A DNA stretch of 46,435 nucleotides from CAZHJK01 sp964533275 (lineage in GTDB: Bacteria; Bacillota; Clostridia; Eubacteriales; Garciellaceae). The stretch spans positions 1 through 46,435 of the forward strand of contig CAZHJK010000023.1 in assembly GCA_964533275.1 (NCBI GenBank). Direction: 5' to 3'. Below are positions 8,065 through 15,678 of the stretch, one piece after another. The stretch's first letter is position 1; the number at the start of each line of letters is the position of its first letter. The notes below the pieces were generated by a model. The model was not told the origin of the DNA. It did no database searches and was given only the letters and a program-made list of their open reading frames with translations. The translations under genes and the position numbers were made by a program.

Positions 8065-8093
8065 ATTTTAACATTATAAATTTTAAAAATCAA
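8065..8093 (-). promoter_or_regulatory. Sigma-A promoter for the small membrane protein gene
   Basis: On the minus strand TTGATT (8088-8093), 17 nt, TAAAAT (8065-8070), about 40 nt ahead of the start codon. The remaining bases up to 8194 hold only AT-rich sequence; no convincing terminator for the ABC-F gene upstream is seen there. Confidence 0.55.
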
Positions 8094-8194
8094 ACAAACA
8101 GCATCCCTAATATACACTAAGTATTAAAGAACCCTAGATAAATTAAGTCTTTAATAGTCAATATTAAACAGATTAGATTAATAGAATATAAGTT

Positions 8195-9850
8195 TTAATT
8201 ATTTAGTTTTGTCTTTAATTCTTTTAACTCTTGAAGTATTTCATGGTATTCTCTATCTAATAATTCCACATCGTCATTTTTTGAAGGCATTGATAATTTC
8301 CCAATAATTTCTGACATACGATTCTCTAAAATAAAAATCTTTTTCTCGATCTCTTCTTTATTTTTATTATCCAAAAATTTATTCAACATATTTAAATATT
8401 CTTTATAATTACCCAAAAACATTTTTGTTTTGTGATCTTCTATTGTCATAATATGATCTGCAACAGCATCAATAAAACTTCTATCATGAGATATAAATAA
8501 TAAAGTTCTATCATATTCTCTGAGTGCTTCCTCTATAACTTCAAAGGAATTTATATCTAAATAATTAGTAGGCTCATCTAATATTAATAGATTGAAATCT
8601 TGTAATAATATTTTGGCAAAGGAAACCTTTACTTTTTCTCCCCCACTTAATACTCTAACCTTCTTGTAAACCATTTCTCTTTTAAACAATAATCTAGCTA
8701 GTAAGTTGCGTGCAAAGGTTTCTGGATATATACTACTTTCCATTACATTTTCTATGATACTTAAATCTTCCTTTAGGATGTTCATATCTTGACTAAAGTA
8801 GCCTATTTTTACTCCCTTAGCAATTTTTATATTAACATCCCTTTCTATTATCATTTTTATCAATGTGCTTTTCCCACAACCGTTAGGACCAATCAATGCT
8901 ACCTTAGACCCGTTATAGATAATAAATTCAGCATCTTTTAATATAATCTTTTCATCAAAAACTTTATTTAATTTTGTGCCCTCTATTATAATTTTACTAT
9001 GCAGCTTCTCAGTTTCCATTAGATCCAGCTTAATGCTTATTGGTTCCTTTGGTTTTTCTTTTTTATCTAAATGTTCTATTCTTTTTTCAATATTTTTTAC
9101 TGCTCTTTCAAGATTTGCCTTTGCCTTTTGTCCTCCCATTTTATGAAGTCTTGCTTCAGAATTGCCCATTCTTTTGGGAGCCTTTTTTATACTTCTCACC
9201 TTTTTTGTTGTATTATCTACTACTTCTTTTAGTCGCTTTTTTTCTTTTACATACTTATCATATTCAACTTGTGCTCTATCTCTTTCTTGCTTTTTTTGAA
9301 CTACATAATCACTATAATTCCCACTATATATTTTGATTTTTCCATCCTCTATTTCTAATATCTTATTACACACTTTATCTAATAAATTTCTGTCATGGGA
9401 GATTATTATTAATGCCCCTTTATATTCCTCTAACATCTTTTCCATGATTTCTATTCCTTCAATATCTAAATTACTAGTTGGCTCATCTGCTAATAACATT
9501 GCACTTTTCTTGCTAAGACTCTCTGCAAGTTTAAATCTGGTTTTTTCTCCTCCGCTCATACTATCATTCCAAGTATTTGAAACCCCCAACTTTGATGCAA
9601 TCTCCCCACCTATACTTTTATTAACAGCATCTTCAAGCTGAGATATATATGAATAGCTACTAAATAATTCTACCCGGCCTTCATCTGGTTCTAATCTTTT
9701 ACTTAAGATATTAAGAAGTGTAGTTTTTCCTACACCATTGGCACCAATTATTCCTATTTTATCTTCCGAATAAATTTTTAAGCTATCTATATCTAATACT
9801 AATCTATCTATAAAATATTTTTTAATTTTACTACATTCAATTAATAACAT
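8195..9850 (-). CDS. ABC-F family ATPase, ribosomal-protection antibiotic-resistance type
   Basis: Two ABC ATPase domains in one 551-residue soluble chain with no membrane segments. Domain 1 has Walker A GANGVGKTT (near residue 36), signature MSGGEKTR and Walker B MLLADEPTSNLD; domain 2 has GPNGCGKST, LSGGEKVK and LLILDEPTNYLD. Between them is an 80-100-residue charged helical linker containing KKAPKRMGNSEARLHK, the arm that reaches towards the peptidyl-transferase centre in the Vga/Lsa/CplR-type resistance factors. This supports ribosome protection against lincosamide, pleuromutilin or streptogramin A drugs rather than a housekeeping EttA role; the drug range is inference. The start is ATG at 9850 (MLLIECSKIKK). 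An in-frame extension to 9934 is rejected because it reads through the attenuator. A C-terminal coiled coil follows domain 2. Confidence 0.88.
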   Translation of the reverse strand: MLLIECSKIKKYFIDRLVLDIDSLKIYSEDKIGIIGANGVGKTTLLNILSKRLEPDEGRVELFSSYSYISQLEDAVNKSIGGEIASKLGVSNTWNDSMSGGEKTRFKLAESLSKKSAMLLADEPTSNLDIEGIEIMEKMLEEYKGALIIISHDRNLLDKVCNKILEIEDGKIKIYSGNYSDYVVQKKQERDRAQVEYDKYVKEKKRLKEVVDNTTKKVRSIKKAPKRMGNSEARLHKMGGQKAKANLERAVKNIEKRIEHLDKKEKPKEPISIKLDLMETEKLHSKIIIEGTKLNKVFDEKIILKDAEFIIYNGSKVALIGPNGCGKSTLIKMIIERDVNIKIAKGVKIGYFSQDMNILKEDLSIIENVMESSIYPETFARNLLARLLFKREMVYKKVRVLSGGEKVKVSFAKILLQDFNLLILDEPTNYLDINSFEVIEEALREYDRTLLFISHDRSFIDAVADHIMTIEDHKTKMFLGNYKEYLNMLNKFLDNKNKEEIEKKIFILENRMSEIIGKLSMPSKNDDVELLDREYHEILQELKELKTKLNN

Positions 9851-9877
9851 AAAAAAAACTCTCCTTATAGTGGAGAG
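9851..9877 (-). promoter_or_regulatory. Transcription attenuator containing the ABC-F ribosome binding site
   Basis: On the minus strand CTCTCC-ACTATAA-GGAGAG-TTTTTTTT runs straight into the ABC-F ATG. The 3' arm of the terminator stem (AAGGAGAG) is also the only Shine-Dalgarno sequence, at an 8-nt spacing. The hairpin can therefore stop transcription and, in any full-length RNA, hide the ribosome binding site. This is the layout of drug-inducible ABC-F and other resistance leaders. Confidence 0.82.
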
Positions 9878-9888
9878 GATATATAGAT

Positions 9889-9954
9889 TTAATAGGCAAA
9901 AAAACACTGAAATTTCTTTGGTAGCTTTAGGCATTTATAATAGACTATTAACAT
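9889..9954 (-). CDS. Candidate leader peptide (uORF) of the ABC-F gene
   Basis: A 21-codon reading frame in the leader, beginning MLIVYYKCLKLPKK and ending FFAY with TAA, stops 11 bases before the attenuator stem. Its frame differs from the ABC-F gene. The Shine-Dalgarno is weak (GTGGA at a long spacing), so translation is uncertain. A second mini-ORF, ATG AAG AAT TAA (10066-10077), lies nearer the promoter. Ribosome stalling at such uORFs would alter folding of the attenuator. Confidence 0.4.
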   Translation of the reverse strand: MLIVYYKCLKLPKKFQCFFAY

Positions 9955-10116
9955 CTATGAAATTATCCACTCACACAAATTTTAAATAAAAAAGCACAAC
10001 AATAAAGCCTATAATAATGAAAACAAGACTTTATCTCTTTTATTTACATAGATACTTCGTGTGAATTAATTCTTCATATCTGCTAATACCCTAACCTTTC
10101 TTAAATATTTATAATT

Positions 10117-10145
10117 ATTATACAAATTCCATACTTAATTGTCAA
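10117..10145 (-). promoter_or_regulatory. Consensus sigma-A promoter of the ABC-F gene
   Basis: On the minus strand TTGACA (10140-10145), exactly 17 nt, TATAAT (10117-10122): both hexamers are full consensus. The -35 overlaps the stop codon of the upstream NTPase gene. It gives a leader of about 260 nt before the ABC-F start codon, containing a 9-bp dyad (9971-9979 with 10056-10064). Such a strong constitutive promoter fits control by attenuation. Confidence 0.8.
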
Positions 10146-10684
10146 AAGATTATATCATCTAAATCTATTATATATGTATCATTTAAAATCTTTATTTTAT
10201 CTAAAAATATATTAGATTCCTTTCTAATTATTGCTATTACTTCTTTTTCATTAAAGCAATTAAATATTTCTTCTTGATAATTAGTGGTTGTTTCTTCTAA
10301 ATATCCAATCTCATCAAAGATTATTAATTCTACTGAGCTCTTTCTATATTTTTTTAAAGTTTCCACTCCAAAGGTTTCAAATCCATCTATAATAGGAATC
10401 ATTCTATTGAATTTATTATTTATTTTTCCTATAATGGTATATTTTTTATAGTCTAGGGCATCTTCCAATAATAAATATTCGGGATGATCTGCCTTTTCAA
10501 ACACTAATCTTGTATTTATTCCTCCATAATTTTTTCTATCCTTTAAAATCTCCCTTAGGAGAGTAGTTTTCCCAATGCCTTTACTCCCGGTTATAAGTAA
10601 ATGCCTTTTACCACTAACATTAAAGCCTTTAACTACCTCTTCTTTCATTTGATCAATAGAAATTCTTTCATTATTTTTTATCAT
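10142..10684 (-). CDS. THEP1-type nucleoside-triphosphatase (NTPase_1 family)
   Basis: A P-loop NTPase of 180 aa. Walker A is GSKGIGKTT (near residue 33) and the Walker B/DE box is VELIIFDEIGYLE (near residue 118). Size and layout resemble the THEP1 NTPase family, some of whose members hydrolyse NTPs slowly; the cellular role is unclear. It is the last gene of the binding protein-permease-ATPase operon, 12 bases after the ABC ATPase, behind AGGATG. Because the operon promoter carries a ModE-like site, a link to metal cofactor (molybdopterin-type) handling is possible, but that is inference. No terminator follows; the next promoter overlaps its stop codon. Confidence 0.75.
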   Translation of the reverse strand: MIKNNERISIDQMKEEVVKGFNVSGKRHLLITGSKGIGKTTLLREILKDRKNYGGINTRLVFEKADHPEYLLLEDALDYKKYTIIGKINNKFNRMIPIIDGFETFGVETLKKYRKSSVELIIFDEIGYLEETTTNYQEEIFNCFNEKEVIAIIRKESNIFLDKIKILNDTYIIDLDDIIF

Positions 10685-10696
10685 TTGATTTTCATC

Positions 10697-11467
10697 CTAT
10701 CTTACAATAACAAATTTTTCTTTATGTTTAAGTACTTCTATCTTTCCATAGATATGGGTAAATGTTTTATAAAGAAAAGCCCTATCTACTTCCTGTTTCC
10801 TAAACTGAGTGAAAATCCTTCCTTCATTTAGAATAATGATATTATCGCAATAGCTAAGAGCATAGTTTGGATCATGTAGGGTGATTATTCCACATTTATT
10901 ATCTCTACTAACCACTTCTTTAATCTTACTAAGTACCATATGTTTATTTGTAAAATCTAAAGCACTATCTGGTTCATCAAATAACATTATCTCTGCATTT
11001 TGTATAAGACTTCTAGATATAATTATTAGTTGTTTTTGTCCTTCACTTAAATGCAAAAAATTTTTCTGTGAAAAACTTTCCATCCCAACTATCTTTAGGA
11101 TTTCATAGGCTAATTCTCTATGGGCTTTAGAAGGGGTGTCAAACACTCCTAAATAGGGAGTAATTCCCATTAATACAATTTCAATTACTTTTGTATTGTA
11201 GATAATGCTGTTTCTTTGGGGCATATAGCTAATATGTTTTGCTCTTTCCTTTTCCTTAAGTTTATAAATATCCTCTTCCTTTACAAAGCACTTTCCATCC
11301 ATTGGTTTAAGTAAACCACTAATAACCTTCAGTAGAGTGGTTTTACCTGTTCCATTTAGCCCTAAAAGTGCAGTTAATTCACCTGGCTGGGTGGAGAAGT
11401 TTATATCATCTATTATTGTTTTACCTCCATAACCTGCTTTTATATTTTCTACTTTTAGCAAATTCAT
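10697..11467 (-). CDS. ABC transporter ATP-binding protein (FecE/BtuD type; possible molybdate/tungstate or iron-complex import)
   Basis: A 256-residue ATPase of a type II importer. Walker A is GLNGTGKTT (near residue 36), the signature is the LSEGQ variant of LSGGQ, Walker B is IMLFDEPDSALD and the H-loop is TLHDPN. It powers the FecCD-type permease encoded 8 bases upstream. The sequence alone places it with iron-siderophore/cobalamin ATPases, a group that also holds MolC of the H. influenzae molybdate transporter. The start is ATG at 11467 behind TAGGAGG. The substrate is inferred from the operator and operon, not from this protein. Confidence 0.9.
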   Translation of the reverse strand: MNLLKVENIKAGYGGKTIIDDINFSTQPGELTALLGLNGTGKTTLLKVISGLLKPMDGKCFVKEEDIYKLKEKERAKHISYMPQRNSIIYNTKVIEIVLMGITPYLGVFDTPSKAHRELAYEILKIVGMESFSQKNFLHLSEGQKQLIIISRSLIQNAEIMLFDEPDSALDFTNKHMVLSKIKEVVSRDNKCGIITLHDPNYALSYCDNIIILNEGRIFTQFRKQEVDRAFLYKTFTHIYGKIEVLKHKEKFVIVR

Positions 11468-11475
11468 ATTTCCTC

Positions 11476-12489
11476 CTATTTTAAACGTCCCATTAAATAT
11501 GCTAGAAATGGAGCTCCAATAAAGGTGGTAAGGATACTGATAGGTATTTCGCTGCTAGCCATACTTCTAGCTAAGCAATCAGCTATAAGTAATATAATAG
11601 CACCAATAAGCCCACTTAAAATTGTTGTATGGAAATCATTTCTTTTAGTAAGCATTCTCGCAATATGAGGACCTATAAGTCCTATAAAGGTAATAAGACC
11701 TGATACACTAACAATACTTGCCACCACTAAAGTGGCAGCTAAAACAACACATATCCTAACAAATCCTACTCTGATCCCTAATGCTTTGCCTTCTTCATCA
11801 CTTAAGGATAATATATTTATCTTCCATCTAAGAAATATAAGTCCTAAAACTCCTATAAAAAAAAAGGGAAGAATGGATATTAATTTATCACTAGTTATGC
11901 CAGCAAAACTTCCCATAGACCAAAAATCTATTGCTGCCAATTGTTTCTCTGGATCAGCAAAGAATTTTAACAGCATAATCATTCCCTGTGCCATGGACCC
12001 TATTACAATCCCAGCTAAAACAAAGGTGGTAATGCCCTTATCTTTTGATATTCTTGTTAGTGCCAATGCAATAAACACAGCACCAATACCCCCTATAAAT
12101 GCAAATACTGCAATAGAAAGGGTTCCTCCTGCAAAAAAAGAAATAGCTATAGCTGCTCCAAGATTGGCTCCTGAGGAAACCCCTATAATATCTGGTGTAG
12201 CTAGAGGATTTTTAAAAATAGTTTGGTAAACACTACCAGCCATACTAAGCCCTATTCCTGCAATAAGAACCATTATAGTTCTTGGAATACGCAGAGTAAA
12301 AAAAATAGATTTTGTCATAGGTTCTATGTCTTTACCTATTATAATATCTATTATGTCACTAACTGAGATTGGATATCTCCCAACAGCTATTGATATGATA
12401 AAAGCAGCTCCCAATAAAACGGAAGCCACTAAATATTGAAGATACATTCTATCGTGGTTTTCTTTTTTGCTAACCTTTACTTTATTCAT
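11476..12489 (-). CDS. FecCD/BtuC-type ABC transporter permease
   Basis: A 337-residue membrane protein with about ten transmembrane segments, typical of type II importer permeases that work as homodimers. Family hallmarks are LRIPRTIMVLIAGIGLSMAG near residue 65, NPLATPDIIGVSSGANLGAA near 95, and the C-terminal SVSGLITFIGLIGPHIARM near 265, which contains the coupling helix contacted by the ATPase. The first 20 residues are basic and cytoplasmic. Its ATG overlaps the stop of the binding-protein gene (TAATG), so translation is coupled. Substrates of the family include siderophores, haem, cobalamin and, for MolB, molybdate/tungstate. Confidence 0.92.
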   Translation of the reverse strand: MNKVKVSKKENHDRMYLQYLVASVLLGAAFIISIAVGRYPISVSDIIDIIIGKDIEPMTKSIFFTLRIPRTIMVLIAGIGLSMAGSVYQTIFKNPLATPDIIGVSSGANLGAAIAISFFAGGTLSIAVFAFIGGIGAVFIALALTRISKDKGITTFVLAGIVIGSMAQGMIMLLKFFADPEKQLAAIDFWSMGSFAGITSDKLISILPFFFIGVLGLIFLRWKINILSLSDEEGKALGIRVGFVRICVVLAATLVVASIVSVSGLITFIGLIGPHIARMLTKRNDFHTTILSGLIGAIILLIADCLARSMASSEIPISILTTFIGAPFLAYLMGRLK

Positions 12490-13562
12490 TATTTTGTTAT
12501 CTGCTCCATATTAATTTCTATATCATAAAACTCTTTATAAAAATCATAGACATCTTGTTTAAAAACATCAAATGGATAATCATCTTCATTTAATAAGCTT
12601 GTTGCCCACATAGTGCCAAGAATTCCTGAAGGCACTGGTGAGTCCCAAGATTCAAATGAATCTGGCATAAAGTACACTTTATTATTTTTCACAGCATTTA
12701 TCCCCTGTAATTTTTCATCATTTAGTATTTCATCCTTCGTATAAACTGCACCAGGAATTCCTATTATTACATCTGGATTATAAACAATTAATTGTTCATA
12801 GGAAATCTCTGCCCAATAAGTATCATCGATGTCACCTGCTACATTTTCTCCTCCAGCCATTTCTATTAATGAATTTTGGTACATTTTCATAGTTGCAGTA
12901 GAAAGTAGACTGCTATTTCCTGCTAGATATACATTTTTCTTTTCCTTATCCTTAATCTTAGCTGAAAGTTCTGATGTTTTATCATCATAATATTTTATTA
13001 GTTCCTCTGCTCTATCTTCAGTATTAGTTAATTTACTTATCATTTCAATAGTTTCCTTTAATTCTTCCATGCTTTCTGGATTAACTGTTAATACTTTTAT
13101 TCCTAGTTGTTCTAGGCTTTCTGCAGCATCCTTTAGTCGTATAGATAGTATCACTAGGTCTGGTTCTAATGCTGCAGCTCCTTCAAGATCAAATTCCTTC
13201 ATTGTTCCCACATTCGGTAAATCAAGAAAATGTCTTGCAGCTAATTTATAGATTGGTCTTGTATCTGCTTTAGCTTCTATACCAACTACATTTTCCTCTA
13301 ATCCTAATGCTATTAGCATTGAGGTTGTTATGTAATACCCACTTACTATTTTTTCTGCTGGTTTTTCAAGTTTCACTTCTCTTCCTAAATGATCTATAAC
13401 TATTAATTCTTTTATCTCACTATTATTTTCTTCTATTTGTTCTTCATTATTACTTGGTTCTTGGGTATCAATAGGGGTTTGGCCACAAGCTGCTATAGTA
13501 AAAGTCATTATTAATACTAGAAGAAGCAGTAATACTCTCTTGTTTAATTTACCTTTTGACAT
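12489..13562 (-). CDS. Periplasmic-binding-protein-like lipoprotein (FecB/MolA type)
   Basis: A 357-residue solute-binding lipoprotein. The lipobox ends in IAAC (Cys near residue 26), followed by an acidic, Asn-rich tether. The class III binding fold begins at IVIDHLGREVKLEKPAEKIV and continues through LGLEENVVGIE, ALEPDLVI and YNPDVIIGIP, with the long rigid linker helix expected in type II importers. It is the first gene of the operon, behind AAAGGAGTG. A ModE-like palindrome overlaps the predicted transcript start, which suggests that molybdate or tungstate is the ligand, as for H. influenzae MolA; iron-complex or cobalamin binding remains the alternative. Confidence 0.88.
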   Translation of the reverse strand: MSKGKLNKRVLLLLLVLIMTFTIAACGQTPIDTQEPSNNEEQIEENNSEIKELIVIDHLGREVKLEKPAEKIVSGYYITTSMLIALGLEENVVGIEAKADTRPIYKLAARHFLDLPNVGTMKEFDLEGAAALEPDLVILSIRLKDAAESLEQLGIKVLTVNPESMEELKETIEMISKLTNTEDRAEELIKYYDDKTSELSAKIKDKEKKNVYLAGNSSLLSTATMKMYQNSLIEMAGGENVAGDIDDTYWAEISYEQLIVYNPDVIIGIPGAVYTKDEILNDEKLQGINAVKNNKVYFMPDSFESWDSPVPSGILGTMWATSLLNEDDYPFDVFKQDVYDFYKEFYDIEINMEQITK

Positions 13563-13578
13563 TTAAACTCACTCCTTT

Positions 13579-13606
13579 ATCGTTATATTTTTATTCATAT
13601 AACGAT
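13579..13606. promoter_or_regulatory. ModE-like operator (perfect 10-8-10 inverted repeat)
   Basis: ATCGTTATAT, 8 nt, ATATAACGAT is a perfect inverted repeat placed directly between the -10 element and the ribosome binding site of the binding-protein gene. Both the arms (CGTTATAT/ATATAACG) and the 8-nt spacing match the E. coli ModE site of the modA promoter as I remember it. A repressor bound here would cover the transcript start. No modE gene is in the window. Confidence 0.65.
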
Positions 13607-13609
13607 TTC

Positions 13610-13638
13610 ATCATACCACATTAGATATATATTTGCAA
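13610..13638 (-). promoter_or_regulatory. Sigma-A promoter of the metal-import operon
   Basis: On the minus strand TTGCAA (13633-13638), 17 nt, TATGAT (13610-13615). The predicted transcript start falls inside the ModE-like palindrome, which begins 3 bases after the -10. Confidence 0.7.
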
Positions 13639-13646
13639 TAGAGAAA

Positions 13647-13675
13647 TAAAAAATTCCCATCCTAGGGAATTTTTT
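13647..13675 (-). terminator. Rho-independent terminator of the ECF sigma operon
   Basis: AAAAATTCCC-TAGGAT-GGGAATTTTT followed by TATTT on the minus strand, 18 bases after the stop of the third gene of the sigma operon. The stem is symmetric and could act in both directions. Confidence 0.85.
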
Positions 13676-13693
13676 ACATATATTACATATGCA

Positions 13694-14548
13694 CTATTCT
13701 CTTATATAAACTGAGATATCCTCAACTACTTCCTTATCCTTTATTTCTTCCATATTTTTTACATCTTCTCTATTTTCTACTTTTTCCCTTTCTTTAATTT
13801 CCTTTTTTCTTAGTTCATCTTGCTCTAGTGCCTTCTCAAGCTGTTCTAAAAGTTTCCCGCCTTCTATATCTTTTGGCGTTACCCCATGTACACTAACCAT
13901 TCTACCCTCATTATTTTCTTCTGTATATAAACCATATTTATTAAATACACAATCATTGTTTAAAAAAACCTCATGGGCCTCTATCAAAACCTCTGCAACT
14001 TCCTCTAAAGAGTTATTTTTTAGGTTAATATTAATAATAACCTCTGCATCTAAGGGTAGGTTCCTATCAAATTTCATATCTAATTTTATAATATCTTGAG
14101 TATTTCCATAATCATCCTTATTGTAAGTTACCATTGTTCTATTATCTTCAAAGTCTAGCTCTTGTGCAATAATTTCTTTAGCTATATATGAATATTCATC
14201 TGAGAGTCTTTGTAATGTATTAAAACCACCTAAAACATAGTTTTCATAATCATCCCTTTGAACCTTACCATTACTATAATATATAGCAAATTTAGTATCC
14301 ATACTGGTTTTTGATTTAGCTCTAGCCATATAACCTGAGGTTTTAAAATTATAAATAGCATTTTCTACCTCGAGATCTAAAAATGAATAATTTCTATTTA
14401 CATATTGTTCAATTGCCCTATTCGCCATCATTGCAGATATTGGATTCCCAACAAAGGCATTGGTAACAAAAAGTATACCCATTATTAATATTAAAGCAAT
14501 CACCCCAGCAATTATTCTCACTGATAAGTTATTTTGACTATTTTTCAT
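13694..14548 (-). CDS. Membrane-anchored protein of the ECF sigma operon (YfjL-like N-terminus)
   Basis: A 284-residue protein with one N-terminal transmembrane segment (about residues 10-32) and an extracytoplasmic domain starting NPISAMMANRAIEQYVNRNY, a pattern seen in firmicute YfjL-like envelope proteins. The last 50 residues are a highly charged Glu/Lys helix (EQLEKALEQDELRKKEIKER). Its function is unknown. I start at ATG 14548 with AGGTG upstream; a longer frame to 14575 lacks a site. It overlaps the anti-sigma gene by 11 bases and is the last gene of the operon, so it may be a target or modulator of the envelope stress response. Confidence 0.7.
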   Translation of the reverse strand: MKNSQNNLSVRIIAGVIALILIMGILFVTNAFVGNPISAMMANRAIEQYVNRNYSFLDLEVENAIYNFKTSGYMARAKSKTSMDTKFAIYYSNGKVQRDDYENYVLGGFNTLQRLSDEYSYIAKEIIAQELDFEDNRTMVTYNKDDYGNTQDIIKLDMKFDRNLPLDAEVIININLKNNSLEEVAEVLIEAHEVFLNNDCVFNKYGLYTEENNEGRMVSVHGVTPKDIEGGKLLEQLEKALEQDELRKKEIKEREKVENREDVKNMEEIKDKEVVEDISVYIRE

Positions 14549-15086
14549 TTTTTTCACCTGTCTTTCCAAAAGCAATTTTTAAGAGTATGGTAATTACTAC
14601 GCCCATACACACTAGAACACTATATATAAAGCTAAAGTGTAATCCAGCATATAGAAGAACTCCCCCGTGAAACCCATCCATAATAATAGTACTTATTGTT
14701 ATATATAAATAGGTGAATACAAAAACTATTATGGGAGCTAGGTACCATTTCTCTTTAAAGGTAAAATAAGCAATACTTCCTAGAATGGGCATAATTAGGA
14801 AGTTGTAAAATAAACCCATGGAATTTGAGAGCACTGCCCCAACAATAGCACCAACCATAAGAATTATAATCTGAGTAATAAAGATACTTCGTTTTATAGC
14901 AAATATAATTTTTCTTTCATTATTAATTTTTACCTGCTCTATTTTATTATCATAGATTTCAAGTTCGCTTTTACAACTTTCACAATCCTCAATGTGTTCC
15001 ATTACTATTTTAGTGCTATCTTCACTTGCAACACCATCTTTTACAAGAGGTATTAAATCAAGTATTACATCACAGGATATATTCAA
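14538..15086 (-). CDS. Zinc-finger anti-sigma factor, membrane-bound
   Basis: A 182-residue protein with a cytoplasmic N-terminal zinc-finger anti-sigma domain, containing HIEDCESC (HxxxCxxC, near residues 31-38), followed by four or so hydrophobic segments (about residues 68-170). The zf-HC2/ZAS fold normally holds an ECF sigma factor inactive at the membrane. Its ATG overlaps the stop of the sigma gene by 4 bases, the usual translational coupling for a sigma/anti-sigma pair. The signal that releases the sigma factor is not evident. Confidence 0.88.
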   Translation of the reverse strand: MNISCDVILDLIPLVKDGVASEDSTKIVMEHIEDCESCKSELEIYDNKIEQVKINNERKIIFAIKRSIFITQIIILMVGAIVGAVLSNSMGLFYNFLIMPILGSIAYFTFKEKWYLAPIIVFVFTYLYITISTIIMDGFHGGVLLYAGLHFSFIYSVLVCMGVVITILLKIAFGKTGEKNEK

Positions 15087-15571
15087 TTTAGACCCTCCTT
15101 TTCCAAGATAGTTTTAATCCACTTCTTTGTGCGAAAATCAATAACCCTAGCCGAGCTTTCTGAAATATTTACCTCTTGAGCAATTTCACTAAAGCTATAG
15201 CCCAATACCCTCAAATTTACTATTTTTTGTGTCCTTATATCCTTTTCTAATAATAAAGCCTTAATTCTATTTGCAATTTCCTTAGTAATTAATCCCTCTA
15301 CTATGCTGTCAGATACATATAACTTTAGAAAATCATTATATTCAATTGTATTTTTTTCTTTTCTCAGCCTTGAAATCCATAGATTCCTAGCTATAGAAAA
15401 CAGCCATGTTTTTACAGAGGATTTACCTTTAAATTTACCAATAGAAGAAATTGCAGCTACAAAGGTTTCTGATAATAAATCTTCTGAAAGGTTGGGATTA
15501 TGAGTTAAGGAAAGCAGATAAATGTAAACATCCTGCTTATAGAGTAAATATAATTTTTCTATTTGCTTCAC
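15083..15571 (-). CDS. ECF-type RNA polymerase sigma factor
   Basis: A 162-residue two-domain sigma factor. Region 2 spans about residues 8-75 (LSEDLLSETFVAAISSIGKF then SSVKTWLFSIARNLWISRLR) and region 4 about 105-155, with the helix-turn-helix YSFSEIAQEVNISESSARV. The start codon is GTG at 15571, spaced well from AAAGGAGGAT. It is the first gene of a sigma / anti-sigma / membrane protein operon. An ECF-like promoter upstream suggests that it transcribes its own operon. Confidence 0.93.
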   Translation of the reverse strand: MKQIEKLYLLYKQDVYIYLLSLTHNPNLSEDLLSETFVAAISSIGKFKGKSSVKTWLFSIARNLWISRLRKEKNTIEYNDFLKLYVSDSIVEGLITKEIANRIKALLLEKDIRTQKIVNLRVLGYSFSEIAQEVNISESSARVIDFRTKKWIKTILEKEGLN

Positions 15572-15593
15572 TTAAATCCTCCTTTCATATAAT

Positions 15594-15621
15594 TAGTCGC
15601 AAAATATATAAAAATGTTACA
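15594..15621 (-). promoter_or_regulatory. Candidate ECF autoregulatory promoter
   Basis: On the minus strand TGTAAC (15616-15621), 16 nt, CGACTA (15594-15599), with the predicted start about 15 bases before the GTG codon. The AAC/CGnCTA pattern is ECF-like and close to that of the other ECF gene in the window. Confidence 0.55.
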
Positions 15622-15631
15622 TATTTTCAAA

Positions 15632-15660
15632 TAAAAAAGCGGTCTTAAAGATAAAACCGC
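15632..15660 (-). terminator. Rho-independent terminator of the FAH-family gene
   Basis: On the minus strand GCGGTTTTA pairs with TTAAGACCGC (one bulge or G-U), followed by TTTTTT, 19 bases after the stop codon at 15679. Confidence 0.88.
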
Positions 15661-15678
15661 CATGATTATCACAATTAA

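Noticed and set aside
8195..9850. Housekeeping ABC-F (EttA/Uup-like) identity
   Set aside because: The long linker with KKAPKRMGNSEARLHK and the drug-leader-type attenuator fit the resistance group better, although direct drug tests are lacking.
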